Shown here: positions 1 through 11,410 of the stretch, one piece after another
How the letters are laid out: every line of letters begins with the position of its first letter
Position numbering within the stretch: the first letter of the stretch is position 1
From: Trifolium pratense
Taxonomy: Eukaryota; Streptophyta; Magnoliopsida; Fabales; Fabaceae
Reading direction: 5' to 3'
DNA length: 64,000 nucleotides
Assembly: GCF_020283565.1 (NCBI RefSeq)
Contig: NC_060060.1
Coordinates: forward strand, 13,268,001 to 13,332,000
The notes under the pieces: model-generated
Databases searched by the model: none
Told to the model about the DNA's origin: nothing
The model's input: only the letters and a program-made list of their open reading frames with translations
Made by a program: the position numbers and the translations under genes

Positions 1-3000
1 TACGTTAACATGAATGTGCACAAAGAATTTAAAATGAAACATACCAAGACTTGATCAGCATAATCTAGTCGATCGGGGTGGACATGAAGAGTGAAGGTAA
101 GAAGAGATGAATATAAAGTTACAACTCCAGCAGTGGCCATGTCAGGCTGTGCCTCTATCACCTGTATAGCAATTGTGGACCCCAGATTTCACAATTTGTA
201 ATCAAAACAACAATAATAATTAAACATAGAAAAACAAATGCAAATCAGAAGTAGAAAACAGAACAATTTTTATATTTAAACACAAAATGAGAATGTAAAA
301 AATCATGCTTTCCAATTAAACATTGAAGTGATGACTTATGAAATACATATTTTTAGATAAACAGAACATAATAGGAAAGAAGAAAAATCAAGATCAACTA
401 TACTATTTTACTACCCATAAAATGGAATATCACCTACGCATATGAATAGACAAAAATAGTATCCGAAACAAATTTCATCATATCATTATACCATCATATA
501 ATATACTTGCATTAGCTCACATGATCTCTTAGGAAAGATTTTCATACTTCATTATGTTTCATAAAATTCATTTCCATAATTAGTCAGTATTAGGACCAGT
601 GTTCGTAAGATCGGACGTATACTCATGGGATCGCATGATCCTGCGATCCAAACGCCCTAGAATTATTATATGCTTTTAGTACATGCCTATAATATTCAAG
701 TTCTGTCGAACCAAAGAAAATACCTTGCCGATTGCATTGCTTAATTTGGAAAATGCTTCCACCTGCAAAAACTCAGGCAACACCTCAGCACTTGAAGCAG
801 CATAATTTGAAAGCCTTTCCATTAACTGGGATAGTACTGTCTTGATGTCAACAGATGGCTGAAAAATACAGAGACAAAAAGAAAGAAAGCAACTGAGTGA
901 CAATACCTATTGGATTTGAGAATAAAACTGCAATAGATATTTTGGATGCAATTCTTCATAGTTCTGAACAAAGTATTCAACAGCCTACTGTGAATCATGT
1001 GTTTATCAATTAATCCATAGTGGAAAACAAATAGCATGCTTAGCTATTAAAACCATATGCTGGCACTATACATAGACTGATCCATGAGACTGAGAGGCAA
1101 GGTTACTTTAATTTCCAAAGCAACAGGTGTCAACTAGCAGTAAAAGAATGCAGACACTAATTTATTTAGACAAACTATTGATGTGCCATCAATAGACCTT
1201 AAAAGCAGAAATCTCAATACTACAACATTAACTGTAAAATCATATGCAAATAAGGGCAACAAAATATGGTTGGTTAGGCTGGCTTCATCGCATATGGATG
1301 GGCAATAGTCACATAATTCGCTACAGTCCCCAGGGAACTGCAAATTGGTTTGAGTAACAGTCATGGTACTTTTACGAATTAGTTTATGAAAATTCGCAAA
1401 TAATTTACAGGAGGAAACCGCGTACAAGAGAGGCAAAACCATCTTCGGTTAAATAGAGCAAAATATCAACTAAAACAAAATTTAATAACTACATTGGAAA
1501 GTGCTCATCACTTTTAAAAAGCGTTTGATCACTGGGCCCACTAGTGCATTGCACTTTGTTGCATACTGAGACCTTTATCTACACTACTTACTTATTTATA
1601 GTCAGTTTGCCACTCCATGCTTGCCAAACTTCCGATGCGGGGCTCAACTATCTCTATGTTTGACAAACCTCGTATTTTTTGTTGGAAAGGAATGTGCAAC
1701 AGTTTACCACTACGCCACCAAATATTATGTGACATTTTACAGAACGTATAATATATATACAAATATATTAATGCCAATATACATACACAAACGCAGACAC
1801 ACGCCTATTTAGGAGGAAAATATAGTTTGAAAACTCGGATGATGTGCTGACTGCTAATTAATACGTAGTTGTTTCCTTTACTTTCTCTAATTTTCGAGAT
1901 TGTTCAGTAAATATGTTGCTCATATTTTATTGGTGTTTCTTCGGAACCCTCAATTCGGTGAATGAAATCTCATTGTTTTGGAAGAAGAAAAGGCATATAC
2001 ATATCAAGGCATTCTCCAGAAGTAGTATTTAAAAAATGCAAATTCTCTTACCTGAAGTTGAGGGTAAGCACCCAACAACACATCAAGAGTTTGCAAGTGA
2101 TACTCATCCGGGAAGACTTGAATTATGCAATCCATCAAGTAGAATTGAGCCAACTCATCTTTGCAATTCACGACCTGTCGAATATAATTGAGGAAAAGGA
2201 ACCATTTCTCCGATTAGCGATTGACACATGTCTTTGACAATTAGAAATAGAATATTTTAAAAAAAATATATATTATACCTGCTCCAGTACTCTAGGTAGC
2301 ACAACATCTTTGTACATATCAAGGTCAACACCCTCTATCTGACTGAGAACATGAAGATTCTTCCCAACCTAATAATGTAACAAGGATAAAAAAAGCAAGA
2401 GAAGCCTTCTATAAGCATTTGATCATGTATACAATGCCATCGCAGTGAAGCAAACGAGTTACAGGCTTCGGGTATTACAAGATCTCGCAGCTCACTCCTT
2501 TCCTTTTCCCGTTTCTCCTTCTCCCGGGACGGCCCCTGCAGACCAGAAAGCCCGACAGCAAGCCTCAACTCAGGTCAGCTAAGAGTATGAATTTATCACA
2601 TGCATTACTACACCTGCATGACCAGAAATCATGCCCTCATGATATATTTTACTCTCATGACATGCAACTATTCTGACGACATGCATGTCCAAACATGAGA
2701 GCATTAACAATGTGCAAAAATGTTCAACCAACCTGATGTTGCATCCGCACCCAAAGTTTGTTCATTTCTGTGAAATTTTGGAGTACAAATTCTACAGCAT
2801 CTGATACAGTATCCGCATCCCTACAGATTTCAGAAAAGACATTCACATATCAGGTTCAATCTTAAATTGCTGCAGTTTAAAATCAATGTCACTTCCCAAT
2901 CATCAAGACAAGTGTAGAAATCACTGTGTGAAGTACAGAGACAGAAGAAAATAAAAGACAACAATAAAAAGTAAAACTTTGAAAAAAAGGAAACAAAATG

Positions 3001-4825
3001 GGGGGCTCCGATATTATAATGACTCTGATAGGTTAAATCGTTGGTCAACATTGCAAAGTTGCAGTGAAATAATAGAAGTGGTGATCCTAAAGGGTGCAGC
3101 TGACTGAGTCTGTTCATTGAAACTTCAAATCCAATTCAATTAAGAGAGCACGAAGAGTTCTCATGATAGGAGCGGAGGGCAAAAATAATGCTTGATTAGT
3201 GCTTACCCTTCGTACTCGGAACCAATATCAGGCAATTTATCCTTACTAACTTGAGAAAGGTAACTTCTGAGAAAGAGTCCACGAACAGGGTTCTGAATGC
3301 CACGACACATCTCCACAAGATCCTTAAGAACATCCTTAGCAGGAGCTTCCTTTGATTTGATGTATACAGATCCTACTGTACAGAGGAGATACCTGATCAT
3401 AATCATAACATCAACATATCATAAGCAAGAAACATACTAAATAGGAAAGAATAAAAACGCACGGCTGGAAAACCATCCATAAAAAACTAGCATTAGAGCT
3501 TCAAAACCAAAAGGACATATGTCAGGACATCAGTAATATTGGTTGCACCAAGATCATTTTCTAAGCAAGCAAGTATACTCATTTTCACCATGAACAATGA
3601 CGAAATATCAATCTCAATCATTGTAGTTAAAATCCCGATATGAATCATAAAATCCCACAAATTTGCAATTATGCTTGCACTCAGTGGTTAAGACTTAAGA
3701 GTATACACAGAATCCTGTTTTGGTGGGACCGGGGGAAGTCGCCGCTATTAATCGTTGAATCGTATAATCTACGTCTTTTAAACGTTTCTACAATTATACG
3801 CTTATGAATGAATTAAAATTTACTTAAGTAATTGAAGTGTGATATAAGGTTTTAATGATCTTAACATGCGAGCTATATATGAGTTTTATGAATTTTGTAT
3901 AATCTTACAATTAGTTACGTTCCAAGATTTACACATTTACTTCCCCTTCCTGATTTTGCGTAAAATCACACTTTTAACTTCTTTGATCACAAAGATATAG
4001 CACTAATCTCAAAGTGATATCAATCTAAAGATTAATGATTAAGTATCAACTATCAACTACCCACGGGATTGTGCATGGCTCCATGTTCAAAAATTAATCT
4101 ACAATTAGAAGCTTATAAATACTTGCCTACTCAACACGACTACAAAACTAATTTTCCCCCCGTTGTGACCGTAAATATATCTCTAAATATAACATTCTGA
4201 AATAATTTCCTATCGGAACAGTAATCCAATAAGGTAAACAAAAACCGCCAGGCCACTTACAATCGAGGCAAAATGTTGCCGGCATGCTGAACAAGCTCAT
4301 AAAGATCAATAATAGAGCAACCGCGACGAGTCTCTTCCTCAAAGAACATCTCCAGCTTCCTCAATTGATCAAAGGCACGCATGTCTAAAATACAACAGAG
4401 AGAATTCAATTTACAAATAAACAATCGCAATAGTAACAAAACAGAATCAATTTCACAATCCAAATCCAACGAAGGTGGATCTGAAGAAAAAAACTCACAG
4501 AGTTCGTAGTATTTATGAGGAGAAAGCTTGGAAGTCCTAAGCTCAGAAAGCATCTGAGCCGAATATTTCAAAGCATCTCTAAGATTATTCGAGTCCTGCA
4601 ACGAATCGAAAATCGTAAAATGGATCCAAATCGATTTAGAATTGAAAATTTGAAAAACGAATCTGAAATTAGGATAATCACGAGTAGAATTGAAGAAGAG
4701 AGAATAAGGTTAGGGTTTATTGGAGAAGTTACCAATGCACGGTGCATGTAGAATGAATTCTGTTGAAGGCCGGCGATTCCGGCGGCGAGGAACTTCTCTT
4801 CGTCTTCGGTTCCGTCTAACATCAT
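1..4825 (-). CDS. VPS35: VPS35 retromer subunit, 5' part of gene (runs off the window start)
   Basis: This encodes the large core subunit of retromer, the VPS35-VPS29-VPS26 complex that recycles vacuolar sorting receptors from endosomes. Ten coding exons can be read with GT-AG borders: 4825-4733, 4595-4499, 4384-4261, 3392-3207, 2820-2733, 2535-2479, 2368-2279, 2174-2052, 858-724 and 161-45, with reading frame kept across every junction. They give about 370 residues; plant VPS35 proteins are near 790, so roughly the C-terminal half lies outside the window. The PRLYLL motif (residues 103-108), known to be needed for VPS26 binding, is intact. Further landmarks are [10 protein letters not shown] near the window edge and a charged [12 protein letters not shown] linker in exon 6. 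Two ATGs in tandem begin the ORF (4825 and 4822). The 1.2-kb intron 859-2051 is the longest and shows no other gene. Recognition is by remembered family sequence; which VPS35 paralogue it is cannot be told. Confidence 0.96.
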
Positions 4826-6327
4826 TTTCTCCGTCGGTTTTTGCGTTTTCTTCCGTCGAAGTTATGTAGTTGAGTTTGATCGATCTTTTAAGTGCTGGTT
4901 CTTGTTGTTCTTCTTCTTCTTCGTGCTAGTTTTCCACTTGGGATGTACGTAATGAAGAAGAATATGCTTATTGTTCCTCTTAATCTGGTTCTTCTTGTGC
5001 TATTTTGACCCCAGTTTGTATATTAATTTAAGGATTTAATTGTTATGCACCGCGCTCAACCAATATCAATCATGTTTTCTGTCATATCACTTTACTTCTC
5101 CCATTTTCTTGACATGATATGACAAAATGATAGTTATTTATTAGTGCATATCAATTAAACTCTTAATTTAATTATTGAAAATGTTTAACTGCGTTCGTAA
5201 ATGATTAATTTTGTCCTTACCAAAAAAAATAGAAAAATAGTGCTCTGGGCATTGTTTAAGTATATTAAAATAGAAATTTTGTTTCGAAATGCGTGCATTT
5301 AATATCTCAAATGTATAAATGTATAAAAAGTTTATTTTCAATGTTAATTTTATTTTTTATTTTATTTTCTGTTATGTTTAACAAGTGTCCCGGGACACCG
5401 TTAGCATGACAGAAAAATAAATGATTAATTTGACCAAAAAATAATAAAAAAAAAATGATTTATTTTGTTAATTTTTTATATTAAAACATTAAATACAAGT
5501 ATGTTTTATTAAATCGTATATTTTTTTTTAGGAACATTTATGTCTTAACGTCTTTTTTATTTATAATACAATGGGGTTGAAGCCCTAATAAAAACTATAA
5601 GGAATCATCGGAAAAAAATTTATAAGGAAACTATGTGGAACAATAAAACATTACTAAGATCATCTACTAAGCTCGGAAAGCTTGGAAGTCCTAAGCTTGT
5701 CATCACTTTATAATAGCGATTCTTGAAACATTTGAAATTTTTGTTACACCCTAATTTTCCAAAGCATATTTGCATTTTTTTTTTAAGTGCGAGCAATTTG
5801 AGCCTCCCAACTATGGTTCAAAAGTTTCTTTTCTTTCACAATGCTCCAAACTTTTATACTCTCGATTTTCTCACGATAAACACTTCCACAACCATGAATG
5901 AATCGAATTCCCAACCACCGCACTCTCATTCTATGCACCAAGCTGATCGTCCCTTCAAAAAAAATTCAAAGTTAATTCATGAATGCATTGATTTGTACCC
6001 AAGTACTCTATCCAGTCTTTTTTATAATAAACAACAAAAGTTGAGAATTTTATTTTTATTTTTTTATAAAAAACTTTAATCAATTTTTAAATATTTTAGC
6101 AAACCGTCAAACCCAAGCTTTCCATTTACATCTCTCTTCGCATTCACCACCTTTTTGTTTTTCTTGATTCATCGAGGCATGCACTTCCTTGGTTCTAAGA
6201 CCGCCGAACATAATCCATCACAAAACACCAAGGTTTCCAAGTACTAGTTGAATTTGGTTTATGCGCCCAATGATTCTTTCAATTCCAAAGTCAATAGCAA
6301 GTTGTTGACCACACTTCTTCCCACTTG
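4826..6327. other. AT-rich spacer between VPS35 and the gypsy element
   Basis: The first 100-150 bases probably hold the VPS35 5' untranslated region and promoter, with pyrimidine-rich CTTCTTCTT runs on the plus strand near 4905-4925. The rest is AT-rich with many poly-A and poly-T runs. A plus-strand open stretch at 5723-6079 has low-complexity, Phe/Leu-rich content and no recognisable family, and is not called as a gene. Sequence at 6100-6327 continues on the other side of the gypsy element at 13498, as expected of an insertion target. Confidence 0.5.
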
Positions 6328-6332
6328 AGATC

Positions 6333-6765
6333 TGATCGTGTTGACCAGAATGATGCGACTTCGCCGGCGTTTGCGGTGGTTGAGAGCGTTGAGACCCCTG
6401 TTGAAGCGGAGGGGGGTTGTGTACCTGCAGGCACTCCGACGCTCAAGTCAGTTTGTGTTTGTAGAGGTTTTCTTAGCTAAATAATGCGTACCTTGCAAAT
6501 GAAGTGGAGATGCATATATATAGCCCCCAGCGCTGGGCTAAGGCCCTTGATGGCATTAATGGCCATCAAGTGGCTGCCGGAAAACGGCTAAGGAGCCATG
6601 ATGTGCAGTTAATGCTCATCATTCCGGTGTCTAGACGTTACAGAAGCCATGGAGAAGTAGCCGTTGGTATCCCGAGCATTTACGGTGCGCCCGGTGGGTG
6701 AGGGTCAGCCCCACTACACAAGCTCGTTGGTTTGTGTACCGAGCTTCTAAGCTCGGCCCGGAACA
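6333..6765 (-). repeat. 3' LTR of the gypsy element
   Basis: 433 bp, apparently identical to 13065-13497. Read on the minus strand it starts TGTTCC and ends CGATCA. A TATATATA box lies at about 6516-6525 (minus orientation), so transcription would begin near 6490. Confidence 0.95.
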
Positions 6766-6780
6766 GGAGCCCCCCAAGTT
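6766..6780 (-). other. Polypurine tract of the gypsy element
   Basis: On the minus strand the sequence TTGGGGGGCTCC lies directly against the 3' LTR. This is the expected place and composition for the plus-strand DNA primer. Confidence 0.75.
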
Positions 6781-7082
6781 GTTATGCTCTTAACTGAGGA
6801 TAATAACTTTAGAGTTGCACCACCTGATGCTGTATGAGGGAAACGGCACTTCAGGAGCGTTTGCTCGATTTTTTCGAGGAAATTGGAGTAATAACTCCCG
6901 TGATCCGCTCGGTTGATAGTCAAGGCTTTCAGAGGAATCCGTGCTATTTTCCAAGGCGGTCAATTCCGAAGTTCGTGTACGTCAGACGGGTCAATCTTTG
7001 GGAATTGCAGCCGCCCATCCATTTATTGTGGGCCTTTTAACGGAGGTATTGGGCTTTCTTGAAAAAGAGGTAATCTTTTTCT

Positions 7083-7090
7083 TATAAATA
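7083..7090 (+). promoter_or_regulatory. TATA box of the small antisense gene
   Basis: TATAAATA sits about 47 bp upstream of the ATG at 7137. A start site about 30 bp downstream would leave a leader of roughly 20 bases. It is on the strand opposite to the retrotransposon's own transcription. Confidence 0.55.
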
Positions 7091-7136
7091 CTTCCTACTT
7101 TTTCTAACCCTCATTCGTGTTTTTAGGCAAGCAACG

Positions 7137-7460
7137 ATGGAACGGCAAAATACTCAGGAAGTTGTCAAAGGGAAGGGCTCTCGCAGAAGCAAGGGAACTG
7201 CGCCTTCAAGGTCTCAACCCCCTCGCCGGTCTGCCCGTTTGAGGCGTTCTACAGAGGTCAAGTTTGAGGTGATTGTACTTTCTTCCGATTCTTCTGACCT
7301 AGATGAGACTGACAAAGATTATGCTGAGTTTCTGAAGGTGTATAAGCCTCAGGATTCATATCCTCGAGCCTCAGCTCCCAGCGATGAGGAAGGCTCTCAG
7401 AAGACGGTAGAGTCCAAGCCTGTAGTTGTGGTGGAGGTTGATTCGGATAACGAGCATTAG
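7137..7460 (+). CDS. Small acidic antisense ORF of the gypsy element with SIM-like patches
   Basis: This 107-residue ORF lies antisense to the retrotransposon's pol, about 370 bp inside the 3' LTR. Residues 10-40 are strongly basic (KGKGSRRSKG, RRSARLRRS) and could act in nuclear import or nucleic-acid binding. Residues 44-52 read EVIVLSSDS followed by acidic residues, the form of a phospho-regulated SUMO-interaction motif. Residues 61-66 are DYAEFL. Residues 95-105 are PVVVVEVDSDN, a second hydrophobic-then-acidic patch. A TATA box lies 47 bp upstream. The same order of blocks is present in the antisense ORF at 31340-31705 of an unrelated copia element. No enzyme domain is seen; a SUMO-binding role is inference from motif form only. 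Translation has not been shown. Confidence 0.6.
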   Translation: MERQNTQEVVKGKGSRRSKGTAPSRSQPPRRSARLRRSTEVKFEVIVLSSDSSDLDETDKDYAEFLKVYKPQDSYPRASAPSDEEGSQKTVESKPVVVVEVDSDNEH

Positions 7461-7555
7461 ATGCTCATTCCCCTTTTGCCTTTGTTTCTTGCTTTGTATT
7501 CTGGCTCTTTGCCTTTTATAATAATAATAAAAGTTTTTGCTTGTTCCTAGTCTTT

Positions 7556-7660
7556 TTCTTTCGAAATTCACAATTGTCGAACTGTACATTTTATCACGAG
7601 CATACACTTAGTTTCGAAGTCCACAATTTATCGAACTGCACGTTTTATCGCGAGCAAGTG
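7556..7660. repeat. Imperfect tandem pair inside the gypsy element
   Basis: Two neighbouring copies, about 7558-7601 and 7612-7657, share TTTCGAA, a CACAATT block, TCGAACTG and TTTTATC-CGAGCA. The function is unknown; this is the 3' flank of the small antisense ORF. Confidence 0.6.
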
Positions 7661-8069
7661 TCTCACTTTGGGCGTTTACCAATTCCGTAGGTATCGCAAA
7701 AGATTCCTTTAGTTTTGCCGAAAATCTCGGATAGATGACGTCCGAAACTTCGGCAAGCGCATTGGACGTTATCCTCCGAGATCATAGCGTGTTGGTTTTC
7801 GCGAGATTTGTGTGCAGGTGGAGGTGACTTGAAGGGACGAGTCGTTTCGTTTCCCTACGCCACGTGTGGAGGCTATCAAGGTAGCACTCGAGTGGCTATT
7901 TGAATTATTTTGGATCCCGAGGCCTTATCAGGGCCGTTAGATTTTCGCGCCTTTTGGTTTTTTGGGAAGGTGCTTCCGAATCGTTGGATCGCTTCCCATC
8001 GCATCCGTTGGATTAAAACGACGGTCCAGATGGGTGGTGGCGTGACTTGGCGTATGCGGTCGCCTTTGC

Positions 8070-8079
8070 CTATATATAT
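8070..8079 (+). promoter_or_regulatory. TATA box of the large antisense gene
   Basis: CTATATATAT at 8070-8079 is followed by a pyrimidine-rich leader and a clean 5' splice site at 8261. This supports a promoter inside the element and separate from the LTR. Confidence 0.55.
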
Positions 8080-8653
8080 GAGGAAGGATCATTTTTTCGA
8101 AACTTTACAGTTTCCTTGCAACCTTCCCTTAGTTTTCTCTCCTTCTCCTATCCTCCCCACCTTCCAAACTTCAGGCTTTGCGAGTTTCTTTGGCTGTTTC
8201 TTTGGTGTGTTTCTCCGATCATTCCTTCTTTGAAGCTTTTCCATCCTTTTTATCGGTCAAGTAAGTGTTCTTTACTTTCTTCGTTTTGAATGGTTCGTCT
8301 GTTTTGTTTTTCTGTTTAGGATAGCTATTTAATGGCTTGTCCAGGTCTTTTTAAGCAAGATTTTAGCGATTAAACTGCTTTAGACTTGCATGTTTCAGCC
8401 TTGGCCTTAGGTTGTTAGTGTAGTGCCTTAAGAAGCTTTAGGCTGTAAGTGTACCCTTGTCTGGGTTTTTCGGCGCTCGTTTTTAGGGTTTTCGAATAGA
8501 TTTCCCCCTTTGTTATTGTTTCGCGTTTGTGGCGTATGGACGACCACGCGCTCGCTATTATCCACGCCCTTTCACTTGATTTGGCGGTGGAAGGGTGGAT
8601 TTGATGTTGCGAATGTCGAATTCACATTTCCTTCCTCTGCTTTCAGGTATCCG

Positions 8654-10702
8654 ATGGAGGGCGACCAACCTAGACCAGAAGAGGGCTTACCACGTTTGTC
8701 CGTAGATATTTCGTGGGTAGCGAATGAGGTTCGAGAGACGCCCTCTATCTTCTCCGGGTGCACTGGTGGGCATAAGGAGATGTTTTACGAAGTGGAGGAT
8801 CCTAGCGTTTCTCATTGGGAGATTCGGGTTCCTCCCCTCGGCCGGAGGATATGCTCTAACTGGGGTTGGGGGACGATCCCGGTGTACCAGATCATTTTCG
8901 AGCACATGGGGTATCGCCTGCCCTTTACAGACTTAGAGGTCGTTGTGTTCCGGTATTTGAGGGTAACACCGTCGCAGCTGCACCCAAATTCCATGGCCTT
9001 TCTTCGAGCATTTCAGGTGACGTGCAAGTTCCTGAATATTGCTCCTACCCTGAAGCTGTTCTTTCACGCCTTTTTTCTTCAGCGCTCGTGTCCTAAGGGC
9101 GAAAGGGCTAAAGGGAAGGCGTCTAAAAGTGGTGTAGTCCTGGAGGGTAGTAAGTTTGGCTGGGTATCCTTTAGACAGAGGAAAAGCTTTTTTCGCATAT
9201 ACGAAGATTCAATCCGTGGTTTTAAGGAGAGGTATTATGCTGTCCGTCCCATCACCTCGGAGGGATGGAAGCATGTTTGTTACCGGGGACCCAAGAAAGA
9301 CGCGCGCGGAGAGATAATCAGGGACCCGAGTGGTGTAGCGGTGGAGGTGGACTATGGGAGTTTTCCCTTTTACTGGAATAGGAGTCATTATGACCTTCTT
9401 CCTCGGGATTTAACCATTACGAAATCCGACCTGAGCCCTGAGGAAGCGGCAGATTACAAGAGGCTGGAAGACTATGTTGGTTCTTTTCCCCAGGTTTCTT
9501 TGGAGGATAGCAACGGTAACCTTATCCGAGATGAGGCGGGTCGCCCGCAAAAGGTTCCGAAGCTAATCGACACCAAGAGGCTATTGGCCTGTAAAACCGA
9601 TGGGGATGTGGCCGCTTTTTTCCGTATGCTCGTACTTTATACTTTGTTATTTGCCTTTAGTTTTCCATCTGGTTTACTTTACTGATCTTCCTTTTCCTTC
9701 GTTTGTGCAGTTGAAATGTCGAGTGCTCAGGCAAGACTTCGCCAGGCTAAAACTGCCAAGAAAAAGATTATGGAGGCTGCTGGTGGTTCGCATTCAATGC
9801 CTGCCAACTCTTCAATTCAGCAAAATCCCAGTCCTTCCCTCGAAATCATCGGAACCTCAGCGGAGAGACGTGTCCGTGAAGGGGATACCGAGGACACGAA
9901 TTCTTCTCGCCAGCGTCGTAGGGTGGATGATGTCGATGATCTTATGAACTCGACGTCAGGTCTTCACAAGCTCGAGCCCGGCAAGCCTGCAGCCCACTTT
10001 GTTTTCCCTCATGTTTATGCTCATGACCCAATCTTTGATGACCAGACGGAAATCTCCATATCAGAGCCTGATTCCGGCATTCTTTCTTCCCTGGGACCAA
10101 CTGCCATTAGAGCTGAGATCGCCAAGCATTCAGTGGCGATGTTCAAGCTTCTGGAGATGGTGACTTTCCTGAATGGTCGGGAATGCCATTACCTTCAGGA
10201 GAGGGATGCCGCTCTCACAAAGCTGAAGGAGGTCTCCTGTCAACTGAGCTCGAGTCAAGCCGCTTTTTCGGAGTACAAAAAGCAGTATGCTCTTCAGCTG
10301 GAAGTGCAGGAGTCCCTAAAGATCGTACAGGCAAAGCTGGAGGAGGTTACCAGAGAAAGGGATGCGTCTTTGGCGAAGATAGAAGAGCTGGAGGGTCAAA
10401 TTCAGGGGTTGAAACTGAAGGTGGATGAGCGCGCTAAACAGGTGGTTTCTGAGGTCATTGATGAGGAGGAGAAGACTGTTGATCCGGCTGGTGTTTATGC
10501 TGATTTCTCGCGAGCCCGTCTTGTCCAGACGATTATGGATCTGAACGACAGTATGATTGATGCTGCGAGTTCCCAGTTTGCCAATGCCGTGGAGCAGTTG
10601 AAGCTTGTAAATGCCGATAAGGATTTGATTTTTGAGGGTATAGATGAAGACAAGGTTGTTCGTGATGGAGCTATCGTTACCCCTCCCGAGGATGAGATGT
10701 AA
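8654..10702 (+). CDS. Large antisense gene of the Tat-like element (gypsy-type putative transposase family)
   Basis: Two coding exons, 8654-9623 and 9711-10702, join across an 87-bp intron (GTATGC...GTGCAG) to give 653 residues in one frame. A further intron in the leader is likely, 8261-8646 (GTAAGT...TTTCAG), which is why the ATG at 8654 is chosen over the longer open frame starting at 8510. Exon 1 resembles the plant family annotated as putative gypsy-type transposon protein (Pfam PF04195, from memory): a helical domain with GWGTIPVYQIIFEHMGYRLP and a later FPFYWNRSH block. Exon 2 holds a basic SRQRRRVDD patch and a long coiled coil (about residues 480-600, ERDAALTKLKEVSCQL and following). 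It is antisense to pol and convergent with the integrase, whose stop is 708 bp away. Antisense genes of this kind are known in Tat elements; the role is unknown. The frame is fully open, suggesting recent selection or youth. Confidence 0.75.
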
Positions 10703-11410
10703 TTTTATTTTTCTCTTATATGTAATTTGCTTTCTTTTTGGGCGCTTTGTTCGTCCTTTCGATGTATTTTGACAATTATGGCCCTTTGTGGTCTTTATCT
10801 CAGCGCCTTTTATTTATTCGCTCGCTTTTTCACCTTTATCCTCGTATTTAGATTTAGGCTCATTATTGCGATGTTAATTTCCTCTGAATGTTGAACGTTT
10901 TATATGTGCGACGCCTTTTTGATCGTGTTTCGATCTGTGTATTTTAATACTTTCGTTTGCGTTCGACTAAGTTTAAGGTTTTTAACTTTCGCAATTTTCC
11001 AAACATTCTATGCGCCGAGTTATCTGATTCTTCGCGCTAGTGTGTGTCTGGATGGTGGTCATCGTTATGATAGCTGGTACCATTGATGCTGAGCTTAGAA
11101 GGTGCGGGGAACCATTCTAAGTGTTTGGAGATGTTTATCCAAACTAACTACGAGGAGAGGGGTTGTTGTTAAGCTTTCCTCCTCGGGGTGTGAACATCCC
11201 ATCGCGAGCTGGGGTTCTACCGGGCGTGTACTATGACGATGGTGTTCCGTGGTCTAGAACTATCCTCGCCAACATCATCGATTTTCAAATGTCTCGACTT
11301 TGTTTTATATTTTAAGATTCATGCCCGTACCTAAGCATTCCTCCGTTGTATAGGCGTGCTTCTCATGGGCGAAGACACAGCCTTCGTTGAGGGACGGCTT
11401 TGAGCTTCCC

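Noticed and set aside
5723..6079. 118-codon plus-strand ORF in the spacer
   Set aside because: Composition is low-complexity and AT-driven, no homologue was recognised, and no splice or promoter context supports it.
6504..6701. 65-codon ORF in both gypsy LTRs (also 13236-13433)
   Set aside because: It overlaps the LTR promoter on the strand opposite to transcription and is duplicated with the LTR; no family resemblance.
8510..8653. Upstream extension of the large antisense gene
   Set aside because: The open frame runs through a likely leader intron with a good acceptor at 8641-8646, so the ATG at 8654 is preferred.
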